64,000 nt of DNA from Vibrio thalassae (GCF_900089835.1 NZ_OANU01000023.1:62001-126000); one strand, 5' to 3'; positions 17,192-26,445 are shown, counted from the stretch's first letter. Program-made: numbers and translations. The notes: generated by a model not told the origin, from the sequence alone.

Positions 17192-17923
17192 ATGAAAAAG
17201 ATGTTGCTTGCTTCCCTTATTGGTCTTGTTTCTACAGGTGCTATGGCACAACAAGAAATTAAATTTGCAATGGAAGCGACCTACGCTCCGTTCGAATACG
17301 TCGATGAAAATAATGAGATCCAAGGTTTTGATGTCGATCTTGCCAACGCTCTATGCAAACAGATCGAAGCCAAGTGCAGTTTTCATAACCAAGCATTTGA
17401 TAGCTTGATCCCAGCCATTAAATTTAAGCGCTATGATGCGGCCATCTCTGGTATCGACATTACTGAAGCTCGTCAACAACAAGTAAGCTTCACCGATGCT
17501 TACTACGACAACTCTGCTGCATTCGTAGCTATGGATGGTAAAGTGGCTTCTCAGGCTGCACTTGAAGGCCAACGTGTTGGTGTTCAAAACGGCTCAACTC
17601 ACCAAAGTTATCTACTAGAACAAATGCCGGGCGTAACGGCGGTGCCTTACGGCAGTTATCAAGATGCTTTCATCGACATGCAAAATGGCCGTATTGATTC
17701 TGTCTTCGGTGATACCGCCGTTGTCGCAGAGTGGTTTAAGAAGGACGGTAAGTTGGCGTATGTTGGTGACCAAATCACCAACCAAAAATATTTCGGCAAC
17801 GGTTTTGGCATCGCTGTTAACAAGGATAATCAAGCGTTAGTTGATCAGCTAAACTCAGCGCTGAAAACAGTCAAAGCTAACGGCGAATACCAAGCTATTT
17901 TTGATAAGTACTTCGGTAATTAA
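17192..17923 (+). CDS. artI: Arginine-binding periplasmic protein
   Basis: 243 residues, a normal length. A signal peptide (MKKMLLASLIGLVSTGAMAQ) is followed by the amino-acid binding fold: IKFAMEATYAPFEYVDENNEIQGFDVDLANALC, then FDSLIPAIKFKRYDAAISGIDITEAR with the Arg that binds the substrate carboxylate, and QRVGVQNGSTHQSYL. This pattern matches ArtI/ArtJ. It delivers L-arginine to ArtQM. AAGGAG precedes the ATG, and the next gene starts two bases after its stop. Confidence 0.92.
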   Translation: MKKMLLASLIGLVSTGAMAQQEIKFAMEATYAPFEYVDENNEIQGFDVDLANALCKQIEAKCSFHNQAFDSLIPAIKFKRYDAAISGIDITEARQQQVSFTDAYYDNSAAFVAMDGKVASQAALEGQRVGVQNGSTHQSYLLEQMPGVTAVPYGSYQDAFIDMQNGRIDSVFGDTAVVAEWFKKDGKLAYVGDQITNQKYFGNGFGIAVNKDNQALVDQLNSALKTVKANGEYQAIFDKYFGN

Positions 17924-17924
17924 T

Positions 17925-18617
17925 ATGGGTTTAACGGGTTACTCGGCGTCACTCGTACAAGCAAGTTGGGTCACGATCCAACTTGCCTTTGTCAGCCTCT
18001 TAGTTGGCTTAGTGCTGGCGATCATTTTTGCTGGTGGCGAGATGTCTCGCCACAAACTCATCTCTTGGCCAACTACTGCCATCGTCACCATTATTCGTGG
18101 TTTACCAGAGCTTTTAGTGGTGTTGTTTATCTTTTTTGGTTCGACACAGGTACTTTTTTTACTTACCGGAGACTTTATTGAAGTCAGCCCTTTCTTGGCC
18201 GGTGTGATTGCACTTTCGCTAATATTTGCCTCTTATGCAGCTCAAACTATACGAGGTGCTTTAAAGGCGGTACCGAGCGGGCAACGTGAGGCAGGCAGCG
18301 CGTTAGGACTAAGTCGTGCACGAGTCTTTTTTAGAATTGTATTACCGCAGGCGGTCAAACACGCTTTACCTGGGCTGACCAACCAATGGCTCGTTCTTTT
18401 GAAAGACACGGCGTTGGTGTCTTTGATTGGTGTGACGGACTTGATGAAGCAAGCACAATTAACGTCTGCCGCAACCCACGAAGCGTTTACTTGGTATGCG
18501 ACTGCGGCTGCCATTTATCTTGCCATCACCTTAATCACTCAAAAAGCGGTCAAGATATTAGATAAGAAATTCTCAACTAAAGAAATGTCATCGGGCAACA
18601 AAGGAGTCACAGCATGA
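17925..18617 (+). CDS. artQ: Arginine ABC transporter permease ArtQ
   Basis: 230 residues, polar amino-acid permease family (HisM/GlnP type). About five membrane helices are seen, with TIIRGLPELLVVLFIFFG and the EAA loop QREAGSALGLSRARVFFRIV that docks on the ATPase. The start at 17925 directly follows the artI stop; the longer frame to 17901 lies inside artI. It overlaps artM by an ATGA. Confidence 0.92.
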   Translation: MGLTGYSASLVQASWVTIQLAFVSLLVGLVLAIIFAGGEMSRHKLISWPTTAIVTIIRGLPELLVVLFIFFGSTQVLFLLTGDFIEVSPFLAGVIALSLIFASYAAQTIRGALKAVPSGQREAGSALGLSRARVFFRIVLPQAVKHALPGLTNQWLVLLKDTALVSLIGVTDLMKQAQLTSAATHEAFTWYATAAAIYLAITLITQKAVKILDKKFSTKEMSSGNKGVTA

Positions 18618-19285
18618 ACCAACAACATGTTTGGCAAATGATTGATGGCTTGCAAACGAGCTTACAACTGACCGCAGCGGCGTTGTTTGTCGGATGTTTG
18701 TTGGCACTACTGATGACACTTAGCTTGATTTTGCGTACACCCGTTATTCATTGGATAACACGAGGTATTATTACGCTTTTCACTGGCACTCCATTATTAG
18801 TTCAAATCTTTCTCGTCTACTACGGGCCTGGACAATTTGAAGTTATCAGAGAAAGCTTTCTATGGACATGGCTAAGCCAGCCTTGGTTCTGCGCTATGCT
18901 CGCGCTGGCACTTAACACTGCGGCATACAGTACTCAATTATTTAAAGGTGCATTTAACGCAATACCATCAGGCCAATGGCAAGCATGCCGTGCTCTAGGG
19001 ATGGATATGAAAGCGACGTTACGAGTGCTACTTCCGTTTGCGATTCGCCGAGCTATTCCAGCGTATTCGAATGAAGTGATATTGGTATTTAAAGGGACTT
19101 CGTTAGCAAGCACCATTACCATTATGGACATTATGGGGTACGCCCAACGTATTAATGCCCAAACTTACGACACACTCGTTGTGTTTAGTGTCACCGGCCT
19201 TTTCTATTTAGCGGTGAATGGCATGCTCACTTTGATATTCAGACAAATTGAGAAGAAAGCATTAGCGTTTGAGACCGTGCCTTAA
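18614..19285 (+). CDS. artM: Arginine ABC transporter permease ArtM
   Basis: 223 residues, second permease of the arginine transporter. It has the TPLLVQIFLVYYGPGQFE block and the EAA-type loop QWQACRALGMDMKATLRVLLP. The final part KGTSLASTITIMDIMGYAQRI is typical of ArtM. It ends two bases before a terminator hairpin, completing the order P-I-Q-M as in enterics. With artP broken, the permeases may have no ATPase of their own unless another family ATPase serves them. Confidence 0.92.
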   Translation: MNQQHVWQMIDGLQTSLQLTAAALFVGCLLALLMTLSLILRTPVIHWITRGIITLFTGTPLLVQIFLVYYGPGQFEVIRESFLWTWLSQPWFCAMLALALNTAAYSTQLFKGAFNAIPSGQWQACRALGMDMKATLRVLLPFAIRRAIPAYSNEVILVFKGTSLASTITIMDIMGYAQRINAQTYDTLVVFSVTGLFYLAVNGMLTLIFRQIEKKALAFETVP

Positions 19286-19286
19286 A

Positions 19287-19308
19287 AAGTGGAGCTAAGG
19301 CTCCACTT
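19287..19308. terminator. Bidirectional terminator between artM and the barrel pseudogene
   Basis: AAGTGGAGC pairs with GCTCCACTT around a short loop, with A-rich sequence on one side and T-containing sequence on the other. It lies between two convergent stop codons. Confidence 0.75.
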
Positions 19309-19769
19309 AAATCATCACTTTTAATGAAAACACTAAGACGTCAGTAAAAAGCGCAGTTTCAAAGCCTAGGTGTTTGTAGTGTAGTGTTAACGTTGGCGCA
19401 AATACGGGGGTAATACCGCCGACTTGAATGCGATTCTGTTCTTTCGTATATCCACTGATTACCCCCCAATCGCAATCCCACCTTTGCCCAAGATTTCCAA
19501 TCAATTTGGGGATGGTAAGACACAATATATGAGCGAGTATTAAAACTATTCAATAACGTAAACGCCTCAAATTGCTTGTATCGAAAGCCGACAATATAGT
19601 TATCCTGATTACGACCTGTCGACTTCAGGTGTTCTGTCCATCCTGCAAACGTGACATCAACATTGCCTTTCCAGTCATCAATTGGCCCGTTTTGTTGGTT
19701 ATCTTGTTTGGCTAACGCTGCATGACTTGTCGCTATCAGCAAAATTAATAACATTATTTGGCGCATCAT
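19307..19769 (-). pseudogene. Small outer-membrane beta-barrel gene with a frameshift at a G6 run
   Basis: A signal peptide starts at MMRQIMLLILLIATSHAALA, preceded by GGAAGAG. The mature part (DWKGNVDVTFAGWTEHL, FRYKQFEAFTLLNSFNTRSY) runs in one frame to KVGLRLG. The matching continuation (VISGYTKEQNRIQVGGITPV, then FAPTLTLHYKHLGFETALF and a final LVFSLKVMI) is in another frame. The change occurs at six C on the plus strand (19462-19467); five would restore one protein of about 153 residues. The pattern recalls PagP-like or phage-type small barrels with alternating hydrophobic strands, but I cannot assign an activity. It may be a real mutation, a phase-variable tract or a sequence error. Confidence 0.65.
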
Positions 19770-19826
19770 TCTGATCTCTTCCGAATACAATACGGAGGAC
19801 GCTATCCTACAGAATATCACTAACGT

Positions 19827-20720
19827 TTATTGTCCCAAATTGTATATTAATGTCGTTGTTCTCAGTTGTGATGCATACTCGCTATTATTTGTCATCATTC
19901 CGCGAGGATTCATTTCAATCAACGGCTTACCTTCGCTATTAATAACCAGAGTTTTATTGCCTTCTTTAACGATTTTAACTTCTGATGGTAACGATATCGG
20001 CCTCTTAAACACAAAGGCGACTGGGTCAGGTAAGGACGCATCAGAGATAAGAGCCTGCAATCTCGCCACCATGTACATTCCATGGATGATAGGGCTATTA
20101 AAGCCAAATAGCTTCGCAGACCACTTAGCCAAATGGATAGGATTAAAATCTCCCGACAATCTCGCATACTCTCTCGCTTGCTTTACATCAAGCGTAAACC
20201 TTGAAATCTGCGAACGCTCTATTGGTAAACTCGAATTTTTTGCCTTCGAACCACTATGTTTTTGTGGCATCAGCATCAAGTAGCCGGAACGATAAAAAGC
20301 CACTTTCCCTCCATTACAGAAAAACGTACCAAGCACTTCGAAAGCGAGGCCACGCTCGGTTCTTCTCTCGTTTTGTAACTCGAGTTTAAATTGATACATC
20401 TGCATGGGATCAAGTTCAACCAACTGCTCAAACTCAATATGGGTATGCACGAGTCCTAAAGGTCGAATCGCTGTTCTGCTGTGGGTGAACAGTTGTAATT
20501 GTTCATTTTGAGTAGCTACAAATAAAAATGGTAACGGCAAGGATTGTTGATTGAAGCCAAAATAGTTCCGGTAACGTTCAAGGCGCTGTCGATCAAAACG
20601 GAAACTGGAATTGGTCAGTGACATTGGTCCAATGTGCGCAGCAGCATCCAGATCAACTCGTTTTAACATTGCTCTAATTAATAACGTCGAATACCGACAA
20701 CTGGAAGCGTTAATGTGCAT
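19827..20720 (-). CDS. MaoC-like hotdog-fold dehydratase family protein
   Basis: 297 residues. The C-terminal half has the hydratase motif with the catalytic pair: ARLSGDFNPIHL, then FGFNSPIIHGMYMVA, as in (R)-specific enoyl-CoA hydratases and MaoC proteins. The N-terminal half looks like a second, non-catalytic hotdog domain, giving a double-hotdog protein. A role in acyl-CoA or acyl-carrier handling is likely, but the substrate is unknown. It is followed on the same strand by the broken barrel gene after a gap of about 57 bases. The start at 20720 lacks a strong ribosome site; an internal Met at residue 18 is possible. Confidence 0.75.
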   Translation of the reverse strand: MHINASSCRYSTLLIRAMLKRVDLDAAAHIGPMSLTNSSFRFDRQRLERYRNYFGFNQQSLPLPFLFVATQNEQLQLFTHSRTAIRPLGLVHTHIEFEQLVELDPMQMYQFKLELQNERRTERGLAFEVLGTFFCNGGKVAFYRSGYLMLMPQKHSGSKAKNSSLPIERSQISRFTLDVKQAREYARLSGDFNPIHLAKWSAKLFGFNSPIIHGMYMVARLQALISDASLPDPVAFVFKRPISLPSEVKIVKEGNKTLVINSEGKPLIEMNPRGMMTNNSEYASQLRTTTLIYNLGQ

Positions 20721-20784
20721 TGAAAATCCGTAAACGTAGCATTAGTCGAATATCGCTAGTTTACTCTCTCTGCCGCAAATGAAA

Positions 20785-20810
20785 TAGCGTCTCTTCAAAC
20801 AGAGACGCTA
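20785..20810 (-). terminator. Terminator after curA
   Basis: A perfect 10-bp stem (TAGCGTCTCT/AGAGACGCTA) with a 6-base loop is followed on the minus strand by TTTCATTT. It lies 25 bases after the curA stop. Confidence 0.8.
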
Positions 20811-20835
20811 AATACTATATTAATTGTCGGCGCAA

Positions 20836-21867
20836 TTATTGGGGAGCATTCATTTTGATCACAAGCTTGCCAAAATTCTTACCTTCTAACAAACCAATAA
20901 ATGCATTGGGTGTATTTTCAAATCCCTCAATGAGGTGTTCCTTGTACTTAATTTTGCCTTCTGCGAGCCACTGCCCCATCTGCGCAGCAAACTCATCATA
21001 GCGATGGGCATAGTCGTCAAAAATGATGAACCCTTGCATTTTAATTCGCTTGATAAGTAACGTTGCAACCAGCGTTGACATACGATCCGGCCCTTCAGGT
21101 AACGAAGTCGCATTGTATTGTGATATCAAACCACATACCGGAATGCGCGCGCCGGTGTTAAGGAGCGGCATGACGGCATCGAACACTTTTCCACCCACAT
21201 TTTCGAAATAGACATCAATACCATCACGACAAGTCTCCGCAAGTTGCTGGGCTAAGTCATCAGCTTTGTGGTCTAGACATGCATCGAAACCTAGAACGTC
21301 TTTCGCGTATTGACACTTCTCTGCGCCACCAGCAATACCGACCACTTTACAGCCTTTAAGCTTAGCAATCTGGCCCACCGTCGCACCTACAGGCCCTGTT
21401 GCCGCGGCCACAACCACGGTATCACCCTCTTTAGGCTGACCGATATCCAAAAGACCCATGTAAGCGGTGAAGCCCGGCATACCCATAATGCCAAGCGCAA
21501 ATGAAGGATGCGTTGGATTCTTGCCTAATTTTACCAACCCTTCACCATTAGAGACACCATAGTCCTGCCACCCCGTATACGCCAACACCCATTCACCTTG
21601 TTCAAAATTGGCGTTATTGGACTGCTCAACCTGACATACTGTTGCTCCAACCATTACATCTTCAAGCGCAACTGGTTCGGCGTACGACTCAGCAGCACTC
21701 ATTCGACCACGCATATAAGGGTCAAGAGACAGATAAATCGCCTTGAGTAACACCTCGCCTTCTTTTGGCACTGGAATCACTGACGACTCCAAACGAAAAC
21801 TTTCATTTGTTGGCGCACCTACAGGACGTGATGCTAGGACAATTCTTCGATTGTGTTGTTGTAACAT
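20836..21867 (-). CDS. curA: NADPH-dependent zinc-free alcohol-dehydrogenase-like reductase (CurA type)
   Basis: 343 residues, the same length class as E. coli CurA (curcumin/dihydrocurcumin reductase). Family marks are SLDPYMRGRMS, the VMVGATVCQVEQS block, the nucleotide-binding stretch VVAAATGPVGATVGQIAKLKG and YFENVGGKVFDAV. Zinc ligands of classical alcohol dehydrogenases are absent, as expected. It reduces alpha,beta-unsaturated ketones or alkenals with NADPH, protecting against reactive carbonyls. AAAGGG precedes the ATG. A TetR-type palindrome lies 33 bases upstream of the start, so induction by an electrophile-sensing repressor is likely. Confidence 0.88.
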   Translation of the reverse strand: MLQQHNRRIVLASRPVGAPTNESFRLESSVIPVPKEGEVLLKAIYLSLDPYMRGRMSAAESYAEPVALEDVMVGATVCQVEQSNNANFEQGEWVLAYTGWQDYGVSNGEGLVKLGKNPTHPSFALGIMGMPGFTAYMGLLDIGQPKEGDTVVVAAATGPVGATVGQIAKLKGCKVVGIAGGAEKCQYAKDVLGFDACLDHKADDLAQQLAETCRDGIDVYFENVGGKVFDAVMPLLNTGARIPVCGLISQYNATSLPEGPDRMSTLVATLLIKRIKMQGFIIFDDYAHRYDEFAAQMGQWLAEGKIKYKEHLIEGFENTPNAFIGLLEGKNFGKLVIKMNAPQ

Positions 21868-21900
21868 ATTGATTCCCTTTCATTCGGTATTTTTCAATAA

Positions 21901-21915
21901 TAGACCAGTCGTCTA
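21901..21915. promoter_or_regulatory. TetR-type operator upstream of curA
   Basis: TAGAC-CAGTC-GTCTA is a perfect 15-bp palindrome 33 bases before the curA start. It closely resembles operators of NemR (TAGACC-4-GGTCTA) and of Bacillus LmrA/QdoR (TAGACCAGTC). The repressor gene is not adjacent. Confidence 0.65.
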
Positions 21916-22061
21916 GTGGTTTATCCTACCATTCAAGCCACTTGCAAAACCAACAACGAACTTGCTGTCGAGTTTCTTTAGTTAGCCTTCACATGACTTG
22001 CCTTGGTTTTTTGAGTTACAATCGCTTTCAATTAGACATCTTCAGAAAACACGAGGGAATG

Positions 22062-22217
22062 ATGAAGAAAATCGCACTGATGTTTTTGCTCACTTTACCG
22101 TTGATGGCTTGTACCGAAGTCGGCAGCGAAGCGTGGTGTAAAGACATGAAAGAGAAACCAAAAGGCGACTGGACAGCAAACGAGGCGAGCGATTACGCTA
22201 AGCATTGTATCTTTTAG
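22062..22217 (+). CDS. DUF3012 small lipoprotein
   Basis: 51 residues. A lipoprotein signal (MKKIALMFLLTLPLMAC) gives a lipidated Cys, followed by the conserved DUF3012 block EVGSEAWCKDMKEKPKGDW and a final YAKHCIF. Two more Cys could form a disulphide. GAGGG precedes the ATG at 22062; an ATG at 22059 is too close to it. The family is common in Vibrio and Shewanella and has no known function. Confidence 0.85.
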   Translation: MKKIALMFLLTLPLMACTEVGSEAWCKDMKEKPKGDWTANEASDYAKHCIF

Positions 22218-22279
22218 TCAATGAGACTGAACCAAAGTAGCCTTCGATAGTCCCATTAAAAAAAACAATGGGACTTCAA

Positions 22280-23467
22280 ATGATACGTTCAATTATTGTC
22301 AGCCTAGCGGGGCTTTCCTTCTGTGCTAATGCCACTGTTAGTTATCAGCTAATCACTAACACAGCTAACCCAAAGCAAGTAACCATTCAGGCAGACACCT
22401 CTGATATCGGAACCTTCCAACTTTCCAAACCACGAACGACTCAGTCGCCCGATGTTCCTGATATCCAATGCATCTCAAATGCTGGACAAACATCAAACGT
22501 CAGCTACGACACGCCAACTTCTTGCCATCAGTTATCGTGGACGGTCACGTTTCAAGCCAAGACGTCTGACGAATTCGAGCCTGCACAACAAGTTGATACC
22601 TATTCGCCTGACGAAGGCTGGTATTTTTTAAGTGAATGGAATTCACTACCGACTATTGCAGGACAAGATATTCAAGTTTGCGATCCAGACAACCTCTGTA
22701 GTGCTATGCCAAACTCAGAGCAACCTCCTCTGTTTGTGGTATGGGGCATGCCTCATGAGCGTATGAATATCGGGTCATCGACCGTTATTGTAAAAAGTAA
22801 TGCCCTGCCATTACTGAAATCTAACGGGTCATGGTTCAACAACCTCACACACCAATTAGATTATCTAACCGACGTTTTTAACAACAAACGACCACAGCAA
22901 TGGCAACTTATTTATTTTTCCAAGGATAAGAGCCAACGTAATATCTCCGGTGCCGCTGGACATCATATCCTCTTGAGCAACCTACTGACGCAAAAAGGTC
23001 AACTAACGAAAGACAGCATGTTTCACCTAGCCAAAGTGACCGCTCACGAATCTGTGCATTTCATTGGCTCGCGCTCATTGCCCGTGTGGGCAGAAGAAGG
23101 ATTAGCCGAATACTACGCCATCAAGTCATTAAAATTTACCGATTTGAATTACCACTCTTCTCCGATCAAAACATGGGGAAAAGCGGCAAACGGCTTTCAA
23201 CATCTTGGGAATGTAGGATTAGTAGAAGCGGGTAAAAAAGTGACGCTCGATAAAGACATGCAATACTATCCGCTGTTTTATGTTAAAGCACCTGCTTTCT
23301 GGCAAGCTGTCGACGAGCAGCTACAGGCGAACCGCAGTTCTCTTGACGCTTTAGTCCCTTTGTTAAAAACTGGCAATGACTTCGAGCTTCCTGATGAATT
23401 CATCAATCAAGTTGTCGATATTATTGGTCATGATAATTGGCAACAAATTACCTTAGCCTACTTGTAA
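22280..23467 (+). CDS. Secreted gluzincin-like metallopeptidase (M61-related)
   Basis: 395 residues with a signal peptide (MIRSIIVSLAGLSFCANA). The zinc site is visible as HESVHFIGSR (HExxH), with the third ligand Glu in WAEEGLAEYYA about 16 residues later, the gluzincin arrangement also used by M61 glycyl aminopeptidases. The N-terminal 150 residues look like a beta-rich domain with several Cys pairs. The start at 22280 is preferred because GGGA lies at a proper distance; the ATG at 22268 sits in a 9-bp hairpin (AGTCCCATT/AATGGGACT). The substrate is unknown. RidA follows after 43 bases. Confidence 0.75.
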   Translation: MIRSIIVSLAGLSFCANATVSYQLITNTANPKQVTIQADTSDIGTFQLSKPRTTQSPDVPDIQCISNAGQTSNVSYDTPTSCHQLSWTVTFQAKTSDEFEPAQQVDTYSPDEGWYFLSEWNSLPTIAGQDIQVCDPDNLCSAMPNSEQPPLFVVWGMPHERMNIGSSTVIVKSNALPLLKSNGSWFNNLTHQLDYLTDVFNNKRPQQWQLIYFSKDKSQRNISGAAGHHILLSNLLTQKGQLTKDSMFHLAKVTAHESVHFIGSRSLPVWAEEGLAEYYAIKSLKFTDLNYHSSPIKTWGKAANGFQHLGNVGLVEAGKKVTLDKDMQYYPLFYVKAPAFWQAVDEQLQANRSSLDALVPLLKTGNDFELPDEFINQVVDIIGHDNWQQITLAYL

Positions 23468-23510
23468 CTTTACAGTACAATACTGCGTCTTTTTGATATG
23501 AGAAAAAACC

Positions 23511-23864
23511 ATGACAATCAATAGAATAAACCCAGGAAAACGTTGGTCAGATATCACAGTTTTTAACGGCATCGGTCACTTTGTTGAAGTTGCTGAGTCA
23601 GACACCTCTGCCGATGTAAAAGGTCAGACACTACAAATCTTAGAACAAGCAGAGCAGATGCTTGCCAAGATGAACAGCGACAAATCGCGCGTTCTTTCCG
23701 CTACCATCTTTCTTACTGACTTTGCTAACTTTGATTCATTCAATGAAGTATGGGATGAGTGGTTTGCCGAAGGCACCGCTCCTAGCCGTGCGTGTGTCAA
23801 AGCAGAACTCGCCGATCCGAATCTGTTGGTTGAAATAGCGTTTGTGGCCGCTGAACGTCAGTAG
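23511..23864 (+). CDS. RidA family protein (YoaB-like)
   Basis: 117 residues, the usual size of this trimeric family. RidA proteins hydrolyse reactive enamine/imine intermediates made by PLP enzymes. Family marks are QTLQILEQAEQMLAKMNSDKS, ATIFLTDFANFDSFNEVWDEW, and the key Arg in PSRACVKAELADPNLLVEI. The end resembles YoaB-type members more than RidA itself, so the exact substrate range may differ. It ends just before a strong shared terminator. Confidence 0.9.
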   Translation: MTINRINPGKRWSDITVFNGIGHFVEVAESDTSADVKGQTLQILEQAEQMLAKMNSDKSRVLSATIFLTDFANFDSFNEVWDEWFAEGTAPSRACVKAELADPNLLVEIAFVAAERQ

Positions 23865-23927
23865 TCATTGCGTTGGCAAACCACACGGTTGCCATTTGAT
23901 ACTCACTTTCCTGTGATTATCGTTAGC

Positions 23928-23959
23928 ACAACAAGGAGACCCTTAGCTCTCCTTGTTGT
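23928..23959. terminator. Bidirectional terminator between ridA-like and DUF4345 genes
   Basis: A 12-bp stem (ACAACAAGGAGA/TCTCCTTGTTGT) with an 8-base loop lies between two convergent genes, seven bases from the stop of the minus-strand gene. Confidence 0.85.
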
Positions 23960-23965
23960 TCGCAA

Positions 23966-24367
23966 CTATTTAAAGTAAAACCTTCTCTTTGGCAGCTTCC
24001 AAAGAATAAATAGTCCCCAGAATGTGAAAAAAGCTTCTGCGAGTAAGTACAGCAACATAGTGTCGTTGGGTTGAGACTCAATGGCTATACCCATTGTGCG
24101 AGCAAATGCCATAAAGCCGGCCAACAGCGTGGACGCGACCACCGACACTTTCAGTGTTTCGTCTTTTATGACCAGAAGAATGAGAATGATGCCGACTGCG
24201 ACAGACATACCGCCATAGGTTGCACGCACATCAATACTGGCAGAATAGGAAAACAGAGCGCTGTCGGTGACGCGTTCAAATAACGCATTGGGAGAGAGTG
24301 TAAACAAAGCGCCGTATCCAAAAAAGATCAGTGCCGTTATCCAAACCATCAATTTTGCTTGTATCAT
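23966..24367 (-). CDS. DUF4345-like membrane protein
   Basis: 133 residues from the Met at 24367; a longer start at 24412 is possible. Four hydrophobic helices are seen: VWITALIFFGYGALF, the GGMSVAVGIILILLVI stretch, VVASTLLAGFMAFARTMG and LLYLLAEAFFTFWGLFILW. The spacing and the FARTMGIAIE segment fit the DUF4345 family of inner-membrane proteins. The function is unknown. It stands alone between the RidA gene and the urease block. Confidence 0.65.
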   Translation of the reverse strand: MIQAKLMVWITALIFFGYGALFTLSPNALFERVTDSALFSYSASIDVRATYGGMSVAVGIILILLVIKDETLKVSVVASTLLAGFMAFARTMGIAIESQPNDTMLLYLLAEAFFTFWGLFILWKLPKRRFYFK

Positions 24368-24466
24368 AACAATCCCGCTAGAGAGACTAACTATAAGAAG
24401 TGTAAGCCACAATGGCCAATAATGCGGGATTTTCGTTCTGCGGTTCGTGGTTAAGGGAGCGAATTC

Positions 24467-25090
24467 TTAACTATGAAACTCAAGCATACCCTCTGTTAAA
24501 ATGAAGTCGATGATGGTATCTAGTCCCTTGCTTTCTTTAAGGTTCGTGAACACATAAGGCTTCACAGGACGCATTCTTTGCGTATCTTGTTCCATCACTT
24601 CAAGTGAAGCTCCAACATAGGGGGCAAGGTCAATCTTATTGATAACCAATAGATCTGAACGGGTAATACCGGGGCCACCTTTACGGGGAATTTTTTCTCC
24701 TTCCGCTACATCAATAACGTAGATGGTAAGGTCTGCAAGCTCTGGGCTAAAGGTCGCACTCAAGTTGTCGCCACCACTTTCAACAAAGACCACATCGAGA
24801 TTTTTGTGGCGCTTTGCCAACTCCTCTACCGCCGCAAGGTTCATCGACGCATCTTCACGAATTGCCGTATGGGGGCAACCACCTGTCTCTACGCCAATAA
24901 TTCTATCGGGTTCCAGTGCTTCTGCTCGTGTCAGGATTTTGGCATCTTCTTGGGTATAAATGTCATTGGTTACTACGGCGATATGTAACTTATCGCGAAT
25001 CGCCTTACAGAGTACTTCTAGTAGTGCGGTTTTGCCCGACCCAACAGGACCGCCAATGCCAATTCGTAATGGTTGTTTGTAACTTTCCAT
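24467..25090 (-). CDS. ureG: Urease accessory GTPase UreG
   Basis: 207 residues, normal size. It is a SIMIBI GTPase that drives nickel insertion into urease. The P-loop [13 protein letters not shown], the metal-binding [19 protein letters not shown] block (Cys-Pro-His), FVESGGDNL and the guanine-specificity motif NKID are all visible. Start chosen at 25090, where AGGAAAG precedes the ATG; the longer frame lies over ureF. It is the last gene of the urea block. Confidence 0.96.
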   Translation of the reverse strand: MESYKQPLRIGIGGPVGSGKTALLEVLCKAIRDKLHIAVVTNDIYTQEDAKILTRAEALEPDRIIGVETGGCPHTAIREDASMNLAAVEELAKRHKNLDVVFVESGGDNLSATFSPELADLTIYVIDVAEGEKIPRKGGPGITRSDLLVINKIDLAPYVGASLEVMEQDTQRMRPVKPYVFTNLKESKGLDTIIDFILTEGMLEFHS

Positions 25091-25119
25091 AGTCTTTCCT
25101 ATCTCCTCCGCTGTTTCGT

Positions 25120-25860
25120 CTAAGAACGAAACAGTCTGGTATATTGTGTTTCGTGTAGGCTGCTGGCGATGGATACCGCAGGAGTAAAGCTGCCAATCAT
25201 CCACTCTTCGGTCGCCTGTGCAATTGCTAATGTTTCAGCAAAATGGTTTGATAAATTGATAAGTGCCAACTGTCCATCGGTCTGACCTAGTGGCACCAGT
25301 TTAACGCCAGCCATCACCAAGTTTTCGGCCCAGCTCCATAAATAGCCTTTTTTTAAATCGGTTAACTCGATATTCCAGTACACCGCAGCGACGCATAGTC
25401 CGAGAAGCTGTGTTGCTGGGTAAGCACTGAGTTCAATGTCTGGTAGTTCAACGTCCAGACGCTTGAGTAGCGTATTCAAAGCAAGGCCACGCTGCTGCTC
25501 TTCTGCCCGTAACTCTTTGGTTTCTCGACTGCTGTAGAGGCATTCCGTAAGCCGCTGTATTTGTTCGCTATCTTTTGACTCTACCGCCGCATACAAACGT
25601 TCAAGGATGGGTAGTTCCAACGTCGCAACACTGTTAAACAGCATATTCGCTAACCAGGTTTCCATTGATTCGCGATTTGTTACCCAGCACGCTTCTACCG
25701 CCCACTCTAATCCTTGCGAGTATGTAAACCCGCCAATCGGCAGTGATGGGCTTATCAGCTGAAAAAGCCGGTAACTAGAGACATCACCGCTAACAACGGC
25801 TGCATTTGATGTGCCTTTGTCTGACACCATCGCGTCATCTTCTGCTGCGTTTGAGGCCAT
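25120..25860 (-). CDS. ureF: Urease accessory protein UreF
   Basis: 246 residues. It acts with UreD and UreG in the complex that activates apo-urease. Family marks are [31 protein letters not shown], and the C-terminal region needed to bind UreG. About 25 residues ahead of the conserved start are variable; a Met at residue 11 could be the true start, but the ATG at 25860 sits three bases from the ureJ stop and is compatible with coupled translation. Confidence 0.94.
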   Translation of the reverse strand: MASNAAEDDAMVSDKGTSNAAVVSGDVSSYRLFQLISPSLPIGGFTYSQGLEWAVEACWVTNRESMETWLANMLFNSVATLELPILERLYAAVESKDSEQIQRLTECLYSSRETKELRAEEQQRGLALNTLLKRLDVELPDIELSAYPATQLLGLCVAAVYWNIELTDLKKGYLWSWAENLVMAGVKLVPLGQTDGQLALINLSNHFAETLAIAQATEEWMIGSFTPAVSIASSLHETQYTRLFRS

Positions 25861-25863
25861 ACA

Positions 25864-26445
25864 TTAAGATGCCATTAAGAATGCAGAACTCAGCGCCGCA
25901 ACACCAACTGCCATCCAACGTGAAGCGGCTAAATGGCCAATTTGAATTCCGACAGCCATTAACACCGTCGCACCCATCGCCATTCCCATAGAAAACTGAC
26001 CAAGTGTACCTTGCGCTTCAACGCCGTGAGCGTACCCGTGAAAGAACATCATGCCGATACACAAACCCACAGCCAGCTTCACCATTTGCTGCGATGCGCT
26101 AAACACTTGCCAGATGGCTGCACTAACGACAAACAGAGAGGCGACAATGGCTATCTCCACACCAGAGACTAGACCAAACCAATTTCCGGAGAGTAAACCA
26201 GCCATAAGAGTTATCAGCGCTCCCACAAGTAAGCCTATCTTCTGAGCTTTGCTTACCGTTAAACACCCTACCAACAAACCGAAGGCAACCAGCATAATAA
26301 GGTGATCAATACCTGTGATGGGGTGCAGCAAACCGCTGGTGAATGCCATTGAGTCGTGGCCTGGATGAGCAAAAGCACACGCTGGGGTTAACAATGACAG
26401 CGCTGTTGTTGTCTTGAACACTGATTTGGCGAACTTTGATTTCAT
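25864..26445 (-). CDS. ureJ: HupE/UreJ-family nickel permease
   Basis: 193 residues. A signal-like first segment ends at FAHPGHD, then the motif SGLLHPITGIDHLIMLVAFG of HupE/UreJ permeases, and five to six hydrophobic helices with FFHGYAHGVEA, the second His-rich motif. These proteins take up nickel or cobalt, and here the location inside the urease genes argues for nickel supply. It is placed between ureE and ureF. Confidence 0.9.
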   Translation of the reverse strand: MKSKFAKSVFKTTTALSLLTPACAFAHPGHDSMAFTSGLLHPITGIDHLIMLVAFGLLVGCLTVSKAQKIGLLVGALITLMAGLLSGNWFGLVSGVEIAIVASLFVVSAAIWQVFSASQQMVKLAVGLCIGMMFFHGYAHGVEAQGTLGQFSMGMAMGATVLMAVGIQIGHLAASRWMAVGVAALSSAFLMAS

